Source: Desulfocapsa sp.
Lineage (GTDB): Bacteria; Desulfobacterota; Desulfobulbia; Desulfobulbales; Desulfocapsaceae
Assembly: GCA_016765495.1 (NCBI GenBank)
Contig: JAESPV010000007.1
Location: forward strand, 163,263 to 227,262
Direction: 5' to 3'
Length of the DNA stretch: 64,000 bases
This document shows, in pieces, positions 34,655-43,651 of this stretch; the first letter of the stretch is position 1; each line of letters starts with the position of its first letter. Position numbers and translations under genes: made by a program. The notes under the pieces were generated by a model, which did no database searches, was not told the origin of the DNA, and was given only the letters and a program-made list of their open reading frames with translations.

Positions 34655-34745
34655 TCAGGGTGCTGCAGATTTGTGCCAGCACCTCTGTCCGCCATAGTCT
34701 GTCCTATGCGGACAGAGGTGATCGTGCAAATCTTTCGCGCCCTGA
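34655..34745. repeat. Long near-perfect palindrome (about 42-base arms)
   Basis: TCAGGG at 34655 pairs with CCCTGA at 34745, and the innermost arms CACCTCTGTCCGC(C)ATAG and CTATGCGGACAGAGGTG flank a six-base TCTGTC loop. Only a handful of mismatches occur over 42 pairs. No T run follows in either direction, so it is not a simple terminator. It may be a small mobile palindromic element or structured RNA. Confidence 0.75.
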
Positions 34746-34756
34746 GCGCTTCCCCC

Positions 34757-34927
34757 CTACTGCATAAGCCATTTTAGCAGAAAAAACATCCCCAACCCTG
34801 CGCCCGCAGAACTGTATATCAGCAGTCAGGGGGTACAATTACTACCAAATTTTTTTTTAATAACAGTAAAAGTAGCAAGCGCTGCCACTCCCGCAATGAG
34901 TATATAAAGAAAAGTAAAATCCTGCAT
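34757..34927 (-). CDS. Candidate small membrane selenoprotein downstream of typA
   Basis: The frame starts at ATG 34927, nine bases after the typA stop, with AGGG upstream. It reads MQDFTFLYILIAGVAALATF, then TVIKKKFGSNCTP, TGA, then LLIYSSAGAGLGMFFLLKWL and MQ before TAG: 56 residues if TGA is selenocysteine. The motif Cys-Thr-Pro-Sec is a CxxU redox pair placed between two hydrophobic helices. Twenty bases after the TGA an RNA hairpin UUCUGC-GGGC-GCAGGG can form (six pairs, two G-U) with G's opening the loop, matching general bacterial SECIS rules. If TGA is a stop, only a 33-residue single-helix peptide is made. Confidence 0.45.
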
Positions 34928-34936
34928 ATCCCTGCT

Positions 34937-36736
34937 TTACCCTTTAATCCGAACACCGGTTTTCTTACGAAGACGAATTGATTGAGGTGTAACCTCAACC
35001 AGTTCATCATCATTAATATAGGCGATACAATCTTCAAGAGTCATCATAACGGGAGGTGTCAAAACCACAGACTCATCCGATCCGGAGGCACGCATATTAG
35101 TAAGTTTTTTTCCTTTTGCAGGATTCACAACCAGATCAGTACTGCGGCAATGTTCACCCAAAATCTGCCCTTGATACATTGGCGATCCCGGCCCCACAAA
35201 AAGCTTACCACGTTCCTGCAGGTTAAACAGAGCAAAAGCAACAGATGTACACGGTTCTTTAACCACCAGTACCCCACTCACACGATTAACAATTTCTCCA
35301 GCCCATGGTCCATACTCAGCAAACACATAACTCATCATGCCCATGCCCTTGGTGTCAGTCATGAATTCCGAACGATACCCAAGCAGTCCACGGGTTGGAA
35401 TTTTAAACTTGAGGCGAGCCATACCATTTTGATTGGTCATCTCTTCCATCAGGCCTTTAAGTTTGCCAAGTTTTTCTATTACCGCCCCCTGATACTGTTC
35501 ATCAACATCAACGGTCAACGCCTCATAAGGTTCGAGGGTCTCACCATCTTCTTCTTTTAAGATTACCTGGGGACGGGTAACCTGCAATTCATAACCTTCC
35601 CTTCTCATGTTTTCAATAAGGATGGAAAGATGCAACTCACCACGTCCGGAAACTCTAAAGCCCACGGCATCAGTAAGTGGCTCATATTGCAGCGCAACAT
35701 CGGAAAGTGTTTCTCTTTTCAAACGTTCTTCAATATGACGGGAGGTAACATATTTCCCTTCTTTTCCAGCAAACGGCGAGTCATTGGGGATAAAATTCAT
35801 GGAGATGGTTGGGGGATCGATATCGATCAGTGGCAAGGGCTTAGGATCATCCGGATCGGTAAACGTTACTCCAACGGTAACATCTTCCATTCCAGCCACG
35901 GCAACAATCTCACCGGTGGTGGCAGTTTCTGTGGAAACTTTTTCATCACAGGCAAAACGATAAATTTTTGTAATACGAACCGGTTTAATTGATCCGTCCC
36001 GACGGCAAACAACAACCGGCTGATTGATGGACAAGGTGCCATTTACAACCTTTCCAATGCCAAGACGTCCAAGATATGGGTTGTAGTCAATGGTTCCTAC
36101 CTGCATTTGCAGGGAGGCATCGGGTGAACCGCTTGGAGCTGGAATATGGTCAACAATCATTTCTGAAATGACGTGCATATTGCCGCCATCCACGACTTCT
36201 TCATCATGTTCTTTGAGAGCATAGCCTTCTTTTGCAGAGGCATAAACCACCGGAAAATCAAGTGTCTCATCGGGGGCATTCAGCTTTACAAAGAGGTCAA
36301 AGACCTGATCAACAACCCAGTCACACCGGGCAGCAGGTTTGTCAATTTTATTGATTACGACGATTACCGGAAGATTGTTTTCCAGAGCCTTTTTCAGAAC
36401 AAAATATGTCTGAGGCATGGGACCTTCCTGAGCATCGACAAGAAGCATTGCACCATCGGCCATTCGGAGTACACGTTCGACCTGGCCGCCAAAATCTGCA
36501 TGACCTGGGGTATCAATAATATTGATCCAGTGGTCATTATATTCGTAAGATCCATTTTTGGCAGTGATGGTGATTCCACGCTCCCGCTCAATATCTCCGG
36601 AATCCATCAAACGTTCGGAAACTCGTTCGTTTTCCCTGAACATACCGGAATGTTTAAATAACTCATCTACAAGCGTTGTTTTGCCGTGATCGACATGGGC
36701 GATAATCGCAACATTTCGAATTTTATCCTGTTCCAT
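34937..36736 (-). CDS. typA: Ribosome-associated GTPase TypA/BipA
   Basis: A 599-residue translational GTPase that aids 50S subunit assembly and stress or cold adaptation. G1 AHVDHGKTT (residues 13-21), the GITITAKNGS switch region, DTPGHADF and NKIDKP are intact, followed by domain 2, the EF-G-like domains and the TypA-specific C-terminus (MTLEDCIAYINDDELVEVTP). Full family length. A small membrane frame follows closely and is probably cotranscribed. Confidence 0.95.
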   Translation of the reverse strand: MEQDKIRNVAIIAHVDHGKTTLVDELFKHSGMFRENERVSERLMDSGDIERERGITITAKNGSYEYNDHWINIIDTPGHADFGGQVERVLRMADGAMLLVDAQEGPMPQTYFVLKKALENNLPVIVVINKIDKPAARCDWVVDQVFDLFVKLNAPDETLDFPVVYASAKEGYALKEHDEEVVDGGNMHVISEMIVDHIPAPSGSPDASLQMQVGTIDYNPYLGRLGIGKVVNGTLSINQPVVVCRRDGSIKPVRITKIYRFACDEKVSTETATTGEIVAVAGMEDVTVGVTFTDPDDPKPLPLIDIDPPTISMNFIPNDSPFAGKEGKYVTSRHIEERLKRETLSDVALQYEPLTDAVGFRVSGRGELHLSILIENMRREGYELQVTRPQVILKEEDGETLEPYEALTVDVDEQYQGAVIEKLGKLKGLMEEMTNQNGMARLKFKIPTRGLLGYRSEFMTDTKGMGMMSYVFAEYGPWAGEIVNRVSGVLVVKEPCTSVAFALFNLQERGKLFVGPGSPMYQGQILGEHCRSTDLVVNPAKGKKLTNMRASGSDESVVLTPPVMMTLEDCIAYINDDELVEVTPQSIRLRKKTGVRIKG

Positions 36737-36757
36737 CTTTTGCCTCTAAAAAGGAAA

Positions 36758-36790
36758 AAAGCACCCAGCCATATGCGGTTGCTTTAAAAT
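36758..36790 (-). terminator. Possible terminator between the helicase gene and typA
   Basis: On the minus strand AAAGCA and TGCTTT form a stem around a partly paired loop, followed by a T run just before the typA ribosome site. Confidence 0.45.
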
Positions 36791-36860
36791 TATTTTTGGT
36801 GTTGTGGTTGAAAAACTCAACAGAATAACAAAACCTCACCGACTTGACAAGAAAATTAAA

Positions 36861-38210
36861 TCACAGGGAATCAAGGATTTTTTTTCGGCTATCAGCGGAA
36901 CGTTTCAGCACAGAGACAGCCTCATCGACATAATCATACACCTTTGCCTGCTTCCCCTTTGCAGGACGCATAATTCGGCCCAACACCTGTAAAAGTCTCC
37001 CCTCAAAGGTGATGGGGGTAGTAAGAAACAAGTTGCTCAATCCCGGACAATCAAAACCTTCACCAATGAGTTGCAAGGTGGCAACCAAAACCTTTATCTG
37101 GCCGGACTGAACTGTTTCAACAATGGCCGCTCGCTGATCCGCTGCTGTTTGTCCGGTAAGCAGGGCAACATCAACACCTCGCGTCTTAAGTCCCTTTTCA
37201 AAAACCTGACAATGGCTGACACGATCTGAAACCAGCAGCTGGATCCCGCTGTTTTTCTTTCTGCTTTCACGGGCAACATCATCAATAATCTGCTGATTTC
37301 TTTTTACGTCCTGGATAAGCGCAGTTATCAGAGGCTGATAATCTCCGCAGTAATGATATTGAAAAGTGGTTTTACAACGCACAAGTTCAGGCTTTACGAC
37401 AGCACCCGTTGCGTGCAGTTCTTCTTGATCTACCTTGTGAAACAGATCACCCATATAAAAATTAATCAGCTTTGTTGAACCGTCATCACTACGAAAAGCT
37501 GTGGCTGAAAGACCAAGAAGATAGTGACCGGAAAAACTACTCACAACATCTGTAAACAGGGCTGCCGGTACCCGGTGACATTCATCCACCACCAGATGGC
37601 CAAAATTAGGAGCCAGTTCCTGCACCCGTTTTCTGGCTGTATTTACGATAGCCACGGTGATGGGCTGCACATCAAAATGCCCATCGCCCACAAGACCAGA
37701 AGAACAATGCAGGAACTCTTTTATGCGCTCCTGCCACTGATACAACAGCTCTTTAGTGTGGACAACAATGAGCGCAGGTTGTTTTCGGGCAGCAATAATT
37801 GCAAGTGCCATCACAGTTTTTCCACTTCCGGTTCCAGCTTCCAACACTCCAAGAGAACGATTTTCCGCATCTAACAGTGCTGAATTCTGATAAGAACGCA
37901 AGCTTCCCTGAAACACAAAATCCTCTTCTGCCAGCAGCAAACGTTTGTCAACAATTACCGGTGTTTCCTGCAGAAACTCGCGGCACAACAGAACGGCCTG
38001 ATTGGCAAAACCTCTTGGAAACCGCAAACCGTCAGGCGCCGAATCATAGTATTTCAATGTTGGCTTGAGCTTCTTCCCAATCCAGCGACCATACTTTTTC
38101 GCTGATATATATTTAGGATTATCAATTGTGAGGCGCGCTTTAACAGCACGTTCAAGATCAAGGGGGATATCTTCAAGAAGACAATCTGCAGCAACAGTAA
38201 GACGTGACAT
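36861..38210 (-). CDS. Superfamily 2 DEAD/DEAH-type helicase
   Basis: About 449 residues. Walker A EAGTGSGKT near residue 128, DECH near 211, LSAT, then helicase C-domain motifs GEGFDCPGL and QVLGRIMRP. The layout resembles XPB/RecG-like repair helicases with a short N-terminal region, and is also found in larger conflict proteins; here it is a stand-alone gene. ATG 38210 chosen; a GTG six bases upstream is possible. Exact role unknown. Confidence 0.82.
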   Translation of the reverse strand: MSRLTVAADCLLEDIPLDLERAVKARLTIDNPKYISAKKYGRWIGKKLKPTLKYYDSAPDGLRFPRGFANQAVLLCREFLQETPVIVDKRLLLAEEDFVFQGSLRSYQNSALLDAENRSLGVLEAGTGSGKTVMALAIIAARKQPALIVVHTKELLYQWQERIKEFLHCSSGLVGDGHFDVQPITVAIVNTARKRVQELAPNFGHLVVDECHRVPAALFTDVVSSFSGHYLLGLSATAFRSDDGSTKLINFYMGDLFHKVDQEELHATGAVVKPELVRCKTTFQYHYCGDYQPLITALIQDVKRNQQIIDDVARESRKKNSGIQLLVSDRVSHCQVFEKGLKTRGVDVALLTGQTAADQRAAIVETVQSGQIKVLVATLQLIGEGFDCPGLSNLFLTTPITFEGRLLQVLGRIMRPAKGKQAKVYDYVDEAVSVLKRSADSRKKILDSL

Positions 38211-38270
38211 AGACACACTTTTCGCAACTATTCAATTGATTATCTGACAGGTCTGTGGCATTTTCACTCT

Positions 38271-39188
38271 ATGCCCAATACTCTCATCCATATCGGGATA
38301 CAAACCCCACTGACAAGGCTTGGAATCAAAGAGGCACCGCTGCAGTGGATTGTGGTGGGTTGCATTATCCCTGACATTCCATGGATTGTCCAGCGGATTT
38401 TCACGTATCTTCCGGGAATTGATTCTTTAGACCTGCGACTTTACAGCGCCACCCAGGCAAGTCTTGTCTATTGCCTGATACTTTCTCTGGCTCTGGCTAT
38501 GCTGGCCAGCAGAAGCAAGCAGATCTTCCTGATCCTTGCATCAAACAGCCTTTTTCATCTGCTCCTTGATGCAACTCAAAAAAAATGGGGAAATGGCATA
38601 AATTTATTTGTTCCATTTTCCTGGAAAGTGACAAATTTTGGAGTAATCTGGCCGGAACATCTGATAAGCTCTTTTTTTATACTTACAGGACTTATCACAC
38701 TTGCTGTCCTATGGCCCAAGGCAATTCAAGTCAAACAGTTACTGCAAAAGCCAAACAGAACAAAAATAATATGCATTACAACCTGTCTTGTTTTCTACTT
38801 TTGCAGCCCGGCCCTGCTCCTCAGTACTGCCTATGACGCCAATATTCATTACGGAAAAACACTTAGCGAACATACAACACGACATGGTAAAACAATTGAA
38901 ATAGACAGAGCCAAATACAATGCAACAACAAACTCCCTGGAGTGCTACATTGATACTAATTTACGGATTGCCAATCCACCAGAAATAGAGTCAGGAATTA
39001 TCACCATCCGCGGGCGTTTCCTCAACGAAGAAACTCTTCATCTGGAAGAATATCATATTCACAAGATTTCACGAGACTATTCATCATATATAGGATTATT
39101 ACTCGCCCTATTCCTTTGGAGCCACACATTCTTCTATCACTACTATAAACCACCCCAAACACTAACAGGAACCCCACATGACTCTTAA
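38271..39188 (+). CDS. YdjM-like membrane protein (putative metal-dependent hydrolase)
   Basis: A 305-residue membrane protein. MPNTLIHIGIQ with an early His, VVGCIIPDIPW and HLLLDATQKKWGNG followed by FVPFSW are the usual marks of the YdjM/DUF457-type family. Five to six hydrophobic helices are interrupted by a periplasmic beta region (EIDRAKYNATTNSLECY). The last residues overlap the next gene. Activity not established. Confidence 0.7.
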   Translation: MPNTLIHIGIQTPLTRLGIKEAPLQWIVVGCIIPDIPWIVQRIFTYLPGIDSLDLRLYSATQASLVYCLILSLALAMLASRSKQIFLILASNSLFHLLLDATQKKWGNGINLFVPFSWKVTNFGVIWPEHLISSFFILTGLITLAVLWPKAIQVKQLLQKPNRTKIICITTCLVFYFCSPALLLSTAYDANIHYGKTLSEHTTRHGKTIEIDRAKYNATTNSLECYIDTNLRIANPPEIESGIITIRGRFLNEETLHLEEYHIHKISRDYSSYIGLLLALFLWSHTFFYHYYKPPQTLTGTPHDS

Positions 39189-39792
39189 ACCTTTCTTTAC
39201 AGCTCTTTTCTTAATGCTGTTAGCGGGAACTCTCTCTTTTGCAAGCCCTGACAAGCAAGCCATTACCATGACTCTGCCAAGCAGTGTCGTCAAAGACGCA
39301 ATCGCCAAAAGCCTTCCACTGGAGTTTCCGATAAATTCCGATACATTACTTGGATCAATCGCAATTGACAAAATAGAGAACCTGCAATTTAAATTGAATA
39401 AACTTTCAAGTCACATCACGTTAACCGGACGTGAATTAAATATTGTAACCTCCATTGCAGGACATAACCTTCGCATGAAAATCGGCTCACTCACCATGGG
39501 TTTTCAATGTGATGCCACCCTACGGTTTGACAGCTCAAGCCAGACACTGTTTATCAAACCAATTATTACTGACCTTCAATCTACAGACGAGGCGAAGAAA
39601 AATGTCGCCGCAACTATTGCCCTGCTTTTCAACAATCGGGAATTTCCGCTGCAAATAGAAAAACTCAAACCCATTGTAGCTGATATGGGGAATAAATTTC
39701 TATCCATCTCCATGGACATCACAAGCATAGAACTGCATCCCGACAGACTGTTTTTGAGCCTTACACCAAAAATTGAGACCACCGGAAAATGA
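39178..39792 (+). CDS. Exported protein, weakly like YceB/DUF1439
   Basis: A 204-residue protein with signal peptide (cleavage after FASP or so). The mature part begins with ITMTLPSSVVKDAIAKSLPL and contains alternating beta strands, a pattern reminiscent of YceB/DUF1439 lipid-binding-like proteins, though there is no lipobox Cys. Its start overlaps the YdjM-like gene by 11 bases with AGGA upstream, so the two are coupled. Family call tentative. Confidence 0.55.
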   Translation: MTLKPFFTALFLMLLAGTLSFASPDKQAITMTLPSSVVKDAIAKSLPLEFPINSDTLLGSIAIDKIENLQFKLNKLSSHITLTGRELNIVTSIAGHNLRMKIGSLTMGFQCDATLRFDSSSQTLFIKPIITDLQSTDEAKKNVAATIALLFNNREFPLQIEKLKPIVADMGNKFLSISMDITSIELHPDRLFLSLTPKIETTGK

Positions 39793-39982
39793 GCAATGGC
39801 TCGGTTGCCCAATAAAACAATGCCTTACCGGTTGAACTATGTTATTTTTTAATTTTAAAGTTTTGCTTGTTTTACTACTTGTATTAAACTGTTCAGATTT
39901 GCTGGGAAAACATTTATATATTTTACCTTTTGTGAAATAATAGCATTGCTCTTCTATCGACACCTTGTTGAGGAAACAGACT

Positions 39983-41512
39983 ATGCAGTCATTGCAGCAC
40001 CTTTCCTGGATATTTCCAGAAGACTTTGTGCTTTCAGACCTGGAAAAACTCCTTTCTGTGCACTTTACAATGCAATTCGATTCCGTGAAAAAAAGCAGTC
40101 GAATTTGGTATGACACTTTTGACTGGCGTCTTTTTCGTAAAAAGCAGAGACTGACCAGTGAGGGAAACAACTGGATCCTTGATGACTTTCAGGGCCGGCA
40201 GCTGGCTGTCCTGAAGAGCCCTGAAAAATCATTCCGTTTTGCCTGGCAGTTCCCCGTCTCACCTCTTCGTCAATTCCTTGAAAACTCATTGGATGTTCGA
40301 GCTGTTCTACCAATTGCTGCTGAAGAGCTCGAGTCTTCTTCTGTACAGATTTTCAACAAGGATAAAAAGATTGTTGTCTTTCTGAATATCCAGCAGTCTA
40401 CTAACAGCCAAAACGGAAAACAGCGAATTACCGTGCATATGGAAGAGGTGCGTGGCTGCAATAAATGGTTTAAACGAGTTGCCAGGGTTCTTGACACTGC
40501 TGCTGTTAAACTTGGTAGCATTGGTGATCTGTTCCCCTTTATTCTTGAGGGAACTGATCGCAAGCCTCTGGATTATGGTTCCGGCTATGCTGTTCCTTTG
40601 ACGCCTGAAATGAGCAGTGTTGATGCAACTCAAAGGATTTTTGTATTCCTGCTATCCTGTATACGCCGCAATGAAGAGGGGATCATCGATGATCTCGACT
40701 CGGAATTCCTCCATGACCTGCGAGTGGCGGTACGAAGAACACGTTCAGCACTGAGCCTCCTCAAAGGAGTGCTGACAGCCGATGTAACGGATCGTTTCAA
40801 AGAAGATTTTCGTTATATTGGTCAAATTACCAACCCGGTTCGTGATTTGGATATTTACCTGCTCAACGAGAAAAAATACCAGGAAAGTGTTCCGCAACGT
40901 CTCCAACAAGGATTGACCTATTTTTTTGAAACCCTTGCAGATAGAAGAAAAGAAGAACAGCGAGAACTCATCACATCTCTGCGCAGCATGCGTTATCAAC
41001 AAATACTGACAGACTGGTCTCAACTGCTTGATCAGGAAGACATGCTGCCAGCTGGAAAAAAAGGTGCTATTCCCATTGGGACTCTTGCCGGAAAAATTAT
41101 CCACAAACGATTTAGAAGAATATTGAATGATGGAGCGAAGATTCATCAGCGCAGCCCGGACAGCGAGCTGCACAAACTGCGCCTCCAATGCAAAAAACTT
41201 CGTTACTGCCTGGAATTTTTCGCCACTCTCTACGAGCCACAGCACATGAAGCAATTCATTAAACAGCTAAAAATATTACAGAATAACCTCGGAGACTTCA
41301 ACGACCTCTCTGTACAACAGGAGATACTTGCCGATTATCTATCAAAGACCAAACCGGGATCCAGGAAGTCACTGGAATTGGCAGCATCCATCGGTGGTTT
41401 AATGACAGCTCTTGCCGTACAGCATCATCGGGTCAGGGCTCATTTTGAGAAAACTTTTGCCCACTTTTGTCGTCCAAAAAACATGAAGCTTTACCGGCAG
41501 ATTTTTGATTGA
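39983..41512 (+). CDS. CYTH-like and CHAD domain protein
   Basis: A 509-residue protein from ATG 39983 (GAGGAA upstream). The N-terminal 200 residues resemble a CYTH/triphosphate tunnel fold (WYDTFDWRLFRKKQRL). The C-terminal 300 residues are a CHAD domain with its helical His signatures, FLHDLRVAVRRTRSAL near residue 241 and ELHKLRLQCKKLRY later. CHAD domains bind polyphosphate, so a role at polyphosphate bodies is likely. Stand-alone gene; activity of the CYTH part uncertain. Confidence 0.82.
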   Translation: MQSLQHLSWIFPEDFVLSDLEKLLSVHFTMQFDSVKKSSRIWYDTFDWRLFRKKQRLTSEGNNWILDDFQGRQLAVLKSPEKSFRFAWQFPVSPLRQFLENSLDVRAVLPIAAEELESSSVQIFNKDKKIVVFLNIQQSTNSQNGKQRITVHMEEVRGCNKWFKRVARVLDTAAVKLGSIGDLFPFILEGTDRKPLDYGSGYAVPLTPEMSSVDATQRIFVFLLSCIRRNEEGIIDDLDSEFLHDLRVAVRRTRSALSLLKGVLTADVTDRFKEDFRYIGQITNPVRDLDIYLLNEKKYQESVPQRLQQGLTYFFETLADRRKEEQRELITSLRSMRYQQILTDWSQLLDQEDMLPAGKKGAIPIGTLAGKIIHKRFRRILNDGAKIHQRSPDSELHKLRLQCKKLRYCLEFFATLYEPQHMKQFIKQLKILQNNLGDFNDLSVQQEILADYLSKTKPGSRKSLELAASIGGLMTALAVQHHRVRAHFEKTFAHFCRPKNMKLYRQIFD

Positions 41513-42170
41513 CCTGGCTCAACCTGAATAAATGAAGAAGCTATGATTGTTCTCGCTGTTTATACCAGTAGACGAAGTGGCTGCAAGCCAGTACAATCGC
41601 ATATACGAATAACCGGGATGAAGAATACGTTGCCCACCAGAAGATCAGACAATTGATCTTCAGCGACCTCTGCAATCTTTTCTGCAAACTTACTGCTTTT
41701 TTCACCATAAACACTCCCCTTGAACCACAGAACACACAAGCTCGCTGGGCTCACCGCACCGGCAAGAGATTCCTTATCACATGGCAAAGTGAGGGCTGTT
41801 TACCTGTTCGACGAACCTGATATTCTCGTTCTTTTAAAAGTTCCATACTGTCCCCGTTGCTAATTGTTGATTTGATTAAGTCAAAAGCAACGATTGCGCC
41901 AAAAGAAACACAACATCTTCGACACCACAACAATTGTAGAAAATATGACAAAATGGAAAGGTGCCGTCTCTTTTGTTACAGGAAAGAACTTCACCAGGCT
42001 TGAAAACCACATACCACGCCTCTCACTTTTACATTTATGACAAACCCGCCCTCCCACTCTTACCTTATTGTAATATTTTAATAATGACAATCTTGTGGGG
42101 TGCAGCGCCAGCACGCCTGAACACATGCGACTTCAGACAGTTAAGACAATAAAAAAACAAGAGACACACA
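41513..42170. other. Spacer upstream of the urea operon, no gene recognised
   Basis: About 660 bases. Short frames on both strands have no ribosome sites or family features. An inverted pair GTGC (42101) and GCAC (42112) lies about 70 bases upstream of the sigma-54-type promoter and could be part of an activator site, but does not match the NtrC consensus well. Confidence 0.4.
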
Positions 42171-42186
42171 TGGCATGCTATGTGCA
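42171..42186 (+). promoter_or_regulatory. Sigma-54-type promoter of the urea operon
   Basis: TGGCATGCTATGTGCA has the required GG and GC pairs (42172-42173, 42184-42185) exactly ten bases apart, close to the TGGCAC-N5-TTGC consensus. It lies 86 bases before urtA. Nitrogen-controlled urea genes are commonly sigma-54 dependent through NtrC. Confidence 0.6.
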
Positions 42187-42271
42187 AATATTGGACAGAC
42201 AGCCAAAGACGGCTCAGCTACAGAACACAAAAGAAATGTTTTCAAACCAATATCCATAAAAGGAGAAAAAA

Positions 42272-43558
42272 ATGAAATCGAAGCTATTAACACTCTCATT
42301 GGGGTGCACCTTAATCCTTGGCTCCCTGGTCAGCGGTCAGGCCATAGCCGAAGAAACCATCAAGGTTGGAGTACTGCACTCCCTGTCCGGCACCATGGCC
42401 ATCAGTGAGACCACCCTGAAAGACACCATGCTCATGCTCATCGACGAGCAGAATAAAAAGGGCGGAATTCTTGGCAAAAAACTCGAAGCTGTGGTCGTTG
42501 ACCCTGCATCTGACTGGCCGCTCTTTGCTGAAAAAGCACGAGAGCTGATTGAAAAAGAAAAGGTAGTCTCAGTATTTGGCTGTTGGACTTCAGTTTCCCG
42601 TAAATCAGTCCTTCCTGTCTTTGAGGAGCTGAACAGTCTGCTCTTCTACCCGGTACAATATGAAGGAGAGGAATCTTCATTAAACGTTTTCTACACAGGC
42701 GCGGCCCCGAACCAGCAGGCAATCCCTGCGGTTGATTACCTTATGAATGATATGGGCATAAAACGCTGGGTTCTTGCCGGTACCGACTATGTCTACCCAC
42801 GCACCACCAACAAAATCCTCGAAGCGTATCTCAAGGCCAAGGGTGTAGCTGATACTGACATCATGATCCACTATACGCCCTTTGGGCACTCCGACTGGCA
42901 GTCCATTGTTGCCGACGTTAAAAAATTCGGCGCTACAGGTAAAAAGACGGCCGTTGTTTCCACCATTAACGGTGATGCCAATGTTCCCTTCTATAAAGAA
43001 CTTGGCAATCAGGGTATCACCGCAGACACCATTCCTGTCATTGCCTTTTCAGTAGGCGAAGAAGAGCTTTCAGGTATCGACACCAAGCCTCTTGTTGGTC
43101 ACCTTGCCGCCTGGAACTATTTCATGAGCGTAGACAGTGAGGCCAATGACGCTTTTATCGAATCCTGGCAGAAATTCATCAAAAGTGAAAAACGAGTGAC
43201 AAACGATCCCATGGAGGCTCACTACATTGGTTTCAACATGTGGGTCAGGGCGGTTGAAAAAGCGGGGACCACTGATCCTGCTGCTGTGCAGGACGCCATC
43301 ATTGGTATTACTGTACCAAACCTGTCCGGTGGCTACTCTACCATGATGCCTAACCACCACATCACCAAACCTGTACTTATTGGTGAAATTCAGGATGATG
43401 GCCAGTTTGAAATTGTCTGGCAGACAGCCGGCATGGAAGTTGGAGATGCCTGGTCCGACTTTCTCCCAGGCTCAAAAGATCTGATTTCCGACTGGAGGAA
43501 GCCCCTTTCCTGCGGTAACTATAACGTCAAGACTGGCAAATGTTCCGGTAAAAAATAG
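42272..43558 (+). CDS. urtA: Urea ABC transporter substrate-binding protein
   Basis: A 428-residue periplasmic binding protein with signal peptide ending QAIAE. Family marks of UrtA follow: IKVGVLHSLSGTMAISE, FGCWTSVSRKSVLPVFE, YPVQYEG, NGDANVPFYKEL and MEAHYIGFNMWV. Differs from amino-acid LivK by these urea-specific segments. First gene of urtABCDE-ureDABCEFG, with AAAGGAG before the start. A hairpin follows it. Confidence 0.95.
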   Translation: MKSKLLTLSLGCTLILGSLVSGQAIAEETIKVGVLHSLSGTMAISETTLKDTMLMLIDEQNKKGGILGKKLEAVVVDPASDWPLFAEKARELIEKEKVVSVFGCWTSVSRKSVLPVFEELNSLLFYPVQYEGEESSLNVFYTGAAPNQQAIPAVDYLMNDMGIKRWVLAGTDYVYPRTTNKILEAYLKAKGVADTDIMIHYTPFGHSDWQSIVADVKKFGATGKKTAVVSTINGDANVPFYKELGNQGITADTIPVIAFSVGEEELSGIDTKPLVGHLAAWNYFMSVDSEANDAFIESWQKFIKSEKRVTNDPMEAHYIGFNMWVRAVEKAGTTDPAAVQDAIIGITVPNLSGGYSTMMPNHHITKPVLIGEIQDDGQFEIVWQTAGMEVGDAWSDFLPGSKDLISDWRKPLSCGNYNVKTGKCSGKK

Positions 43559-43574
43559 GCCAGCCCTTCGCTTA

Positions 43575-43612
43575 CCGGGAATCGGCAGCTCCTGCTGATT
43601 CCCGGCCACTTT
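43575..43612 (+). terminator. Partial terminator/processing hairpin between urtA and urtB
   Basis: A 14-base stem with one mismatch (CCGGGAATCGGCAG at 43575-43588, partner at 43592-43605) and a three-base loop, followed by an imperfect T-rich run. It would favour high urtA message over the membrane genes. Confidence 0.65.
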
Positions 43613-43651
43613 CTTTTACTCTGAATTATCGCACCCTAACGAGAACATTTC

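Noticed and set aside
34819..35037. Leu-rich open frame crossing the typA end on the minus strand
   Set aside because: It runs inside typA in another frame and has no ribosome site; the better reading in this area is the 56-codon frame starting at 34927.
41541..41951. Several minus-strand frames of 60-80 codons upstream of the urea operon
   Set aside because: They overlap each other, lack ribosome sites and show no family features.
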